This document shows positions 62,185 to 64,000 of a stretch of 64,000 bases of DNA, piece after piece. How positions within the stretch are numbered: position 1 is the first letter of the stretch; every line of letters begins with the position of its first letter. The notes under the pieces are model-generated. The model did no database searches and was not told where the DNA came from. It saw only the letters and a list, made by a program, of their open reading frames with translations. Origin of the DNA: Lithodes maja (lineage: Eukaryota > Arthropoda > Malacostraca > Decapoda > Lithodidae). Position numbers and translations under genes: made by a program. The stretch lies in assembly GCA_037953745.1 (NCBI GenBank), contig JBAKBP010012248.1, positions 1-64,000 of the forward strand, read 5' to 3'.

Positions 62185-63283
62185 TCAAGGGACGTTCGAG
62201 CCAAAATGCCTGGACACACAGAGTTTGAAGCAATTTAAGTCATAGGAAGAGGGAAAGACTGATTCTGGGAGAGAGTTCCAGAGCTCAGATGTTGAGTAGA
62301 AGAAAGTTTGAGAGTAACGTTTCACTCTTGGGATGGAGAGTTGCACAGAGTAGGGGTGGGATTGAGTTGCAAGACGGGTACCACGTGCCCTACGTAAAGG
62401 AGGTGGTATGCACTGGGATAGCTCTGAGGAACACTGATTATTATAGTAGCGATAGAATAGCGAGAGAGATGCAACATTGCGGCGGAGAGAGAGAGATTGC
62501 AGAGAGTTGGTGAGTGGACGGGAGTTAATGATACGAAAGGCCTTCCTTTCAACTTTGTCTAGGAGAGCGGTGTGAGAGGAACCTCCCCACACATGTGAAC
62601 AACACTCAATACAAGGGCGCACTATGCCCCTGTACAGAGCAAGAAGCTGTGCAGGGGAAAAGAACCCCCTAAGGCGGTTGAGCACACCCAGCTTCTGGGA
62701 GGCTGCCTTAGCAAGACTGGTAATATGGTCCTTCCAAATGAGAGCAGAAGAAAAAGAGACACCAAGAATATTGAGAGAAGATGAAGGGTTGATTTTTGTA
62801 TTGTTGAAGAATAAGGGATAGTCCGCTGGGAGATCCTGGCGGGTAGATAGATGGAGAAATTGGGTTTTGGAAGCATTAAAGTTAACAAGGTTTTCTCTGC
62901 CCCAATTGGAAATAGTATTTAGATCAGAATTTAAGAGTTCTATGGCTTCATTACGTTTGTCGTTGAGGGATTGCTGGCTGGGGCGTTCTGAAAAACTAAT
63001 GGAGTAGTGTAAGGTTGAGTCGTCTGCGTATGAATGGATGGGAATTAAGGTACAGTTAAGGAGATCATTTATAAAAATTAGAAAGAGAATAGGAGATAGG
63101 ACAGAGCCCTGAGGAACACCGGAGTTTATAGGGTGAGGAAGTGAACAATGGCCGTCCACAACCGCAGCTATGGAACGGCCGGAAAGGAAATTAGAGACAA
63201 AGGCACAGATGGAGGGATAGAAACCGAAGGAGGGTAGTTTAGAAATTAAAGATTTATGCCAGACTCTATTTAGATGATTTTGT
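62185..63283 (-). pseudogene. LINE reverse transcriptase, C-terminal part
   Basis: The frame enters at RVWHKSLISKLPSFGF (about 63225-63272). Then come SGVPQGSVLSPILFLIFINDL and the catalytic box SYADDSTLHY (about 63010-63040), with both Asp present. Next are LNILGVSF and the thumb/C-terminal region LAKAASQKLGVLNRLRGFF and RGIVRPCIECCSHVWGG, ending FKLCVSRHFGSNVP. The first in-frame ATG is at 63159, inside RT, so it is not a true start. About 360 codons are open with no stop, so the insertion is fairly recent. It belongs to the jockey/CR1-like group by general appearance; exact clade not determined. Confidence 0.82.
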
Positions 63284-63575
63284 GCAGTTCAAGATGGATC
63301 TGTGGTAGTATAACCGATTAAGTGATAGTTCGAAGCCTGTTAACTGTTGGCGGCCCTTTATGAACTCAATCAAATTGTCTAATAGTATCCAGAATAAAGT
63401 TAAAGGGACGGCACCGGTAGTGGAAACGGTAAGTAGGCCTTATTGTAACTTCTTGTATCACTCTTTTGCCAATCCCCTGTCATATTTCCAATACACCATA
63501 TGAAATAATGCATCTATAACTTGATAGATTTGTACATGTTTGCGCGTATGTGTGTGTACGTACTGTATGTATGTT

Positions 63576-63608
<33 letters not shown>

Positions 63609-63950
63609 TCGTTTGTCTATACATCTGATACTTGTCCTAATATCTCTTATCTCTATCGTCCATATTGTTCTATGTTAAGTTCATTTCTGATCTTTTAACA
63701 TCAGGTATTGTCTCTTCACCACCATCATTAACATCAGCATAGTGAGGCCAATAATTATTAGTTGTATGAGTCAACAATACAGATTACGGAAGATATATTT
63801 CTGCGGCCATTTTGCTAGGCTATTTAGGTCTAGCAGTCAGACAGTCAGTCGGTATCCAGCCTTTACTCCCACAAGGGGTAGGGAGGATAAGCAAGAGACA
63901 CGAGGAAGGAAAACAAGGTGACAAGAGAAGAACACATATCATTCCTTCAA
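63284..63950. other. Non-coding stretch with (GT)n/(GA)n runs
   Basis: Short (GT)n then (GA)n runs near 63575-63608. No gene, LTR or RNA recognised. Confidence 0.4.
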
Positions 63951-63988
63951 CCCCCCCCCCCCCCCCAAAAAAAAAAAAAAAAAAAAAA
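63951..63988. repeat. C16 followed by A22 homopolymers
   Basis: Sixteen C then twenty-two A without interruption. It could be a retroposon tail or a slippage region; such junctions are also error-prone in sequencing. Confidence 0.9.
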
Positions 63989-64000
63989 TGCAACCAAATA

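Larger units (their letters stand above)
62085..63283 (-). mobile_element. 5'-truncated LINE (jockey/CR1-like), C-terminal RT and 3' UTR
   Basis: The minus-strand remnant of a non-LTR retrotransposon. The pol frame is open from about 63283 to the stop at 62185, and the 3' UTR continues to an (AT)n stretch near 62080-62095. The endonuclease and RT N-terminus are missing, the common result of incomplete reverse transcription. The 3' UTR carries a stem-loop at 62116-62155. Confidence 0.8.

Overview
The window is eukaryotic and repeat-dominated: I see no host protein-coding gene. Nearly all coding potential comes from LTR and non-LTR retrotransposons; the rest is a large satellite array, short TTAA-flanked DNA transposons, a tRNA-derived SINE and microsatellites. 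The style of the LINE reverse transcriptases, the Gmr1-like Gypsy elements and the abundant (TG)n/(TAA)n/(AT)n tracts suggest an arthropod, most likely a decapod crustacean. That is inference from general knowledge; no single sequence here proves it.

Layout: 581-5760 is a decayed Ty3/Gypsy element (family 3, + strand) broken by at least five frameshifts. 6915-8670 is a truncated LINE (- strand). 9114-9630 is a tandem array of short dyad repeats. 10846-31124 is a nest of - strand LTR elements. An old, deletion-bearing family (family 2) forms a tandem LTR-internal-LTR-internal array (elements E and F sharing the LTR at 26311-28110). A complete young family 1 element (A, 12259-21486) is inserted in E's left LTR with a CTAG target duplication, and F is cut by a family 1 LTR fragment (G, 30403-31124). 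31125-48889 holds two family 1 elements on the + strand, B (3' LTR cut short) and C (complete by length), placed back to back. 48890-59151 is an array of about 120 copies of a 69-bp satellite, interrupted by TTAA-flanked MITE-like elements, some nested. 59152-64000 holds more of these elements, a (CAC/CAT)n tract, a SINE, a (TG)n fold-back and a LINE 3' end.

Families 1 and 3 both have the domain order Gag - protease - integrase - reverse transcriptase - RNase H. Integrase lies before RT, which is the order of Gmr1-type Gypsy elements rather than ordinary Gypsy. Family 1 encodes all of this as one ~1,700-residue open frame, intact in A and C. Its capsid region looks like a SCAN domain, in line with published work deriving SCAN from a Gmr1-like capsid. 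Family 2 is a sister family whose two copies share the same rearrangement: integrase core, RT palm and most of RNase H are gone, and a ~150-residue unrecognised segment is present. This suggests a non-autonomous lineage spread by other elements, plausibly family 1.

The most informative structures are the shared rearrangement of family 2, the mismatched LTRs and missing right-hand flanks around B and C, and the TTAA-rich satellite that has collected TTAA-targeting elements and then amplified one of them together with its flanking monomers.
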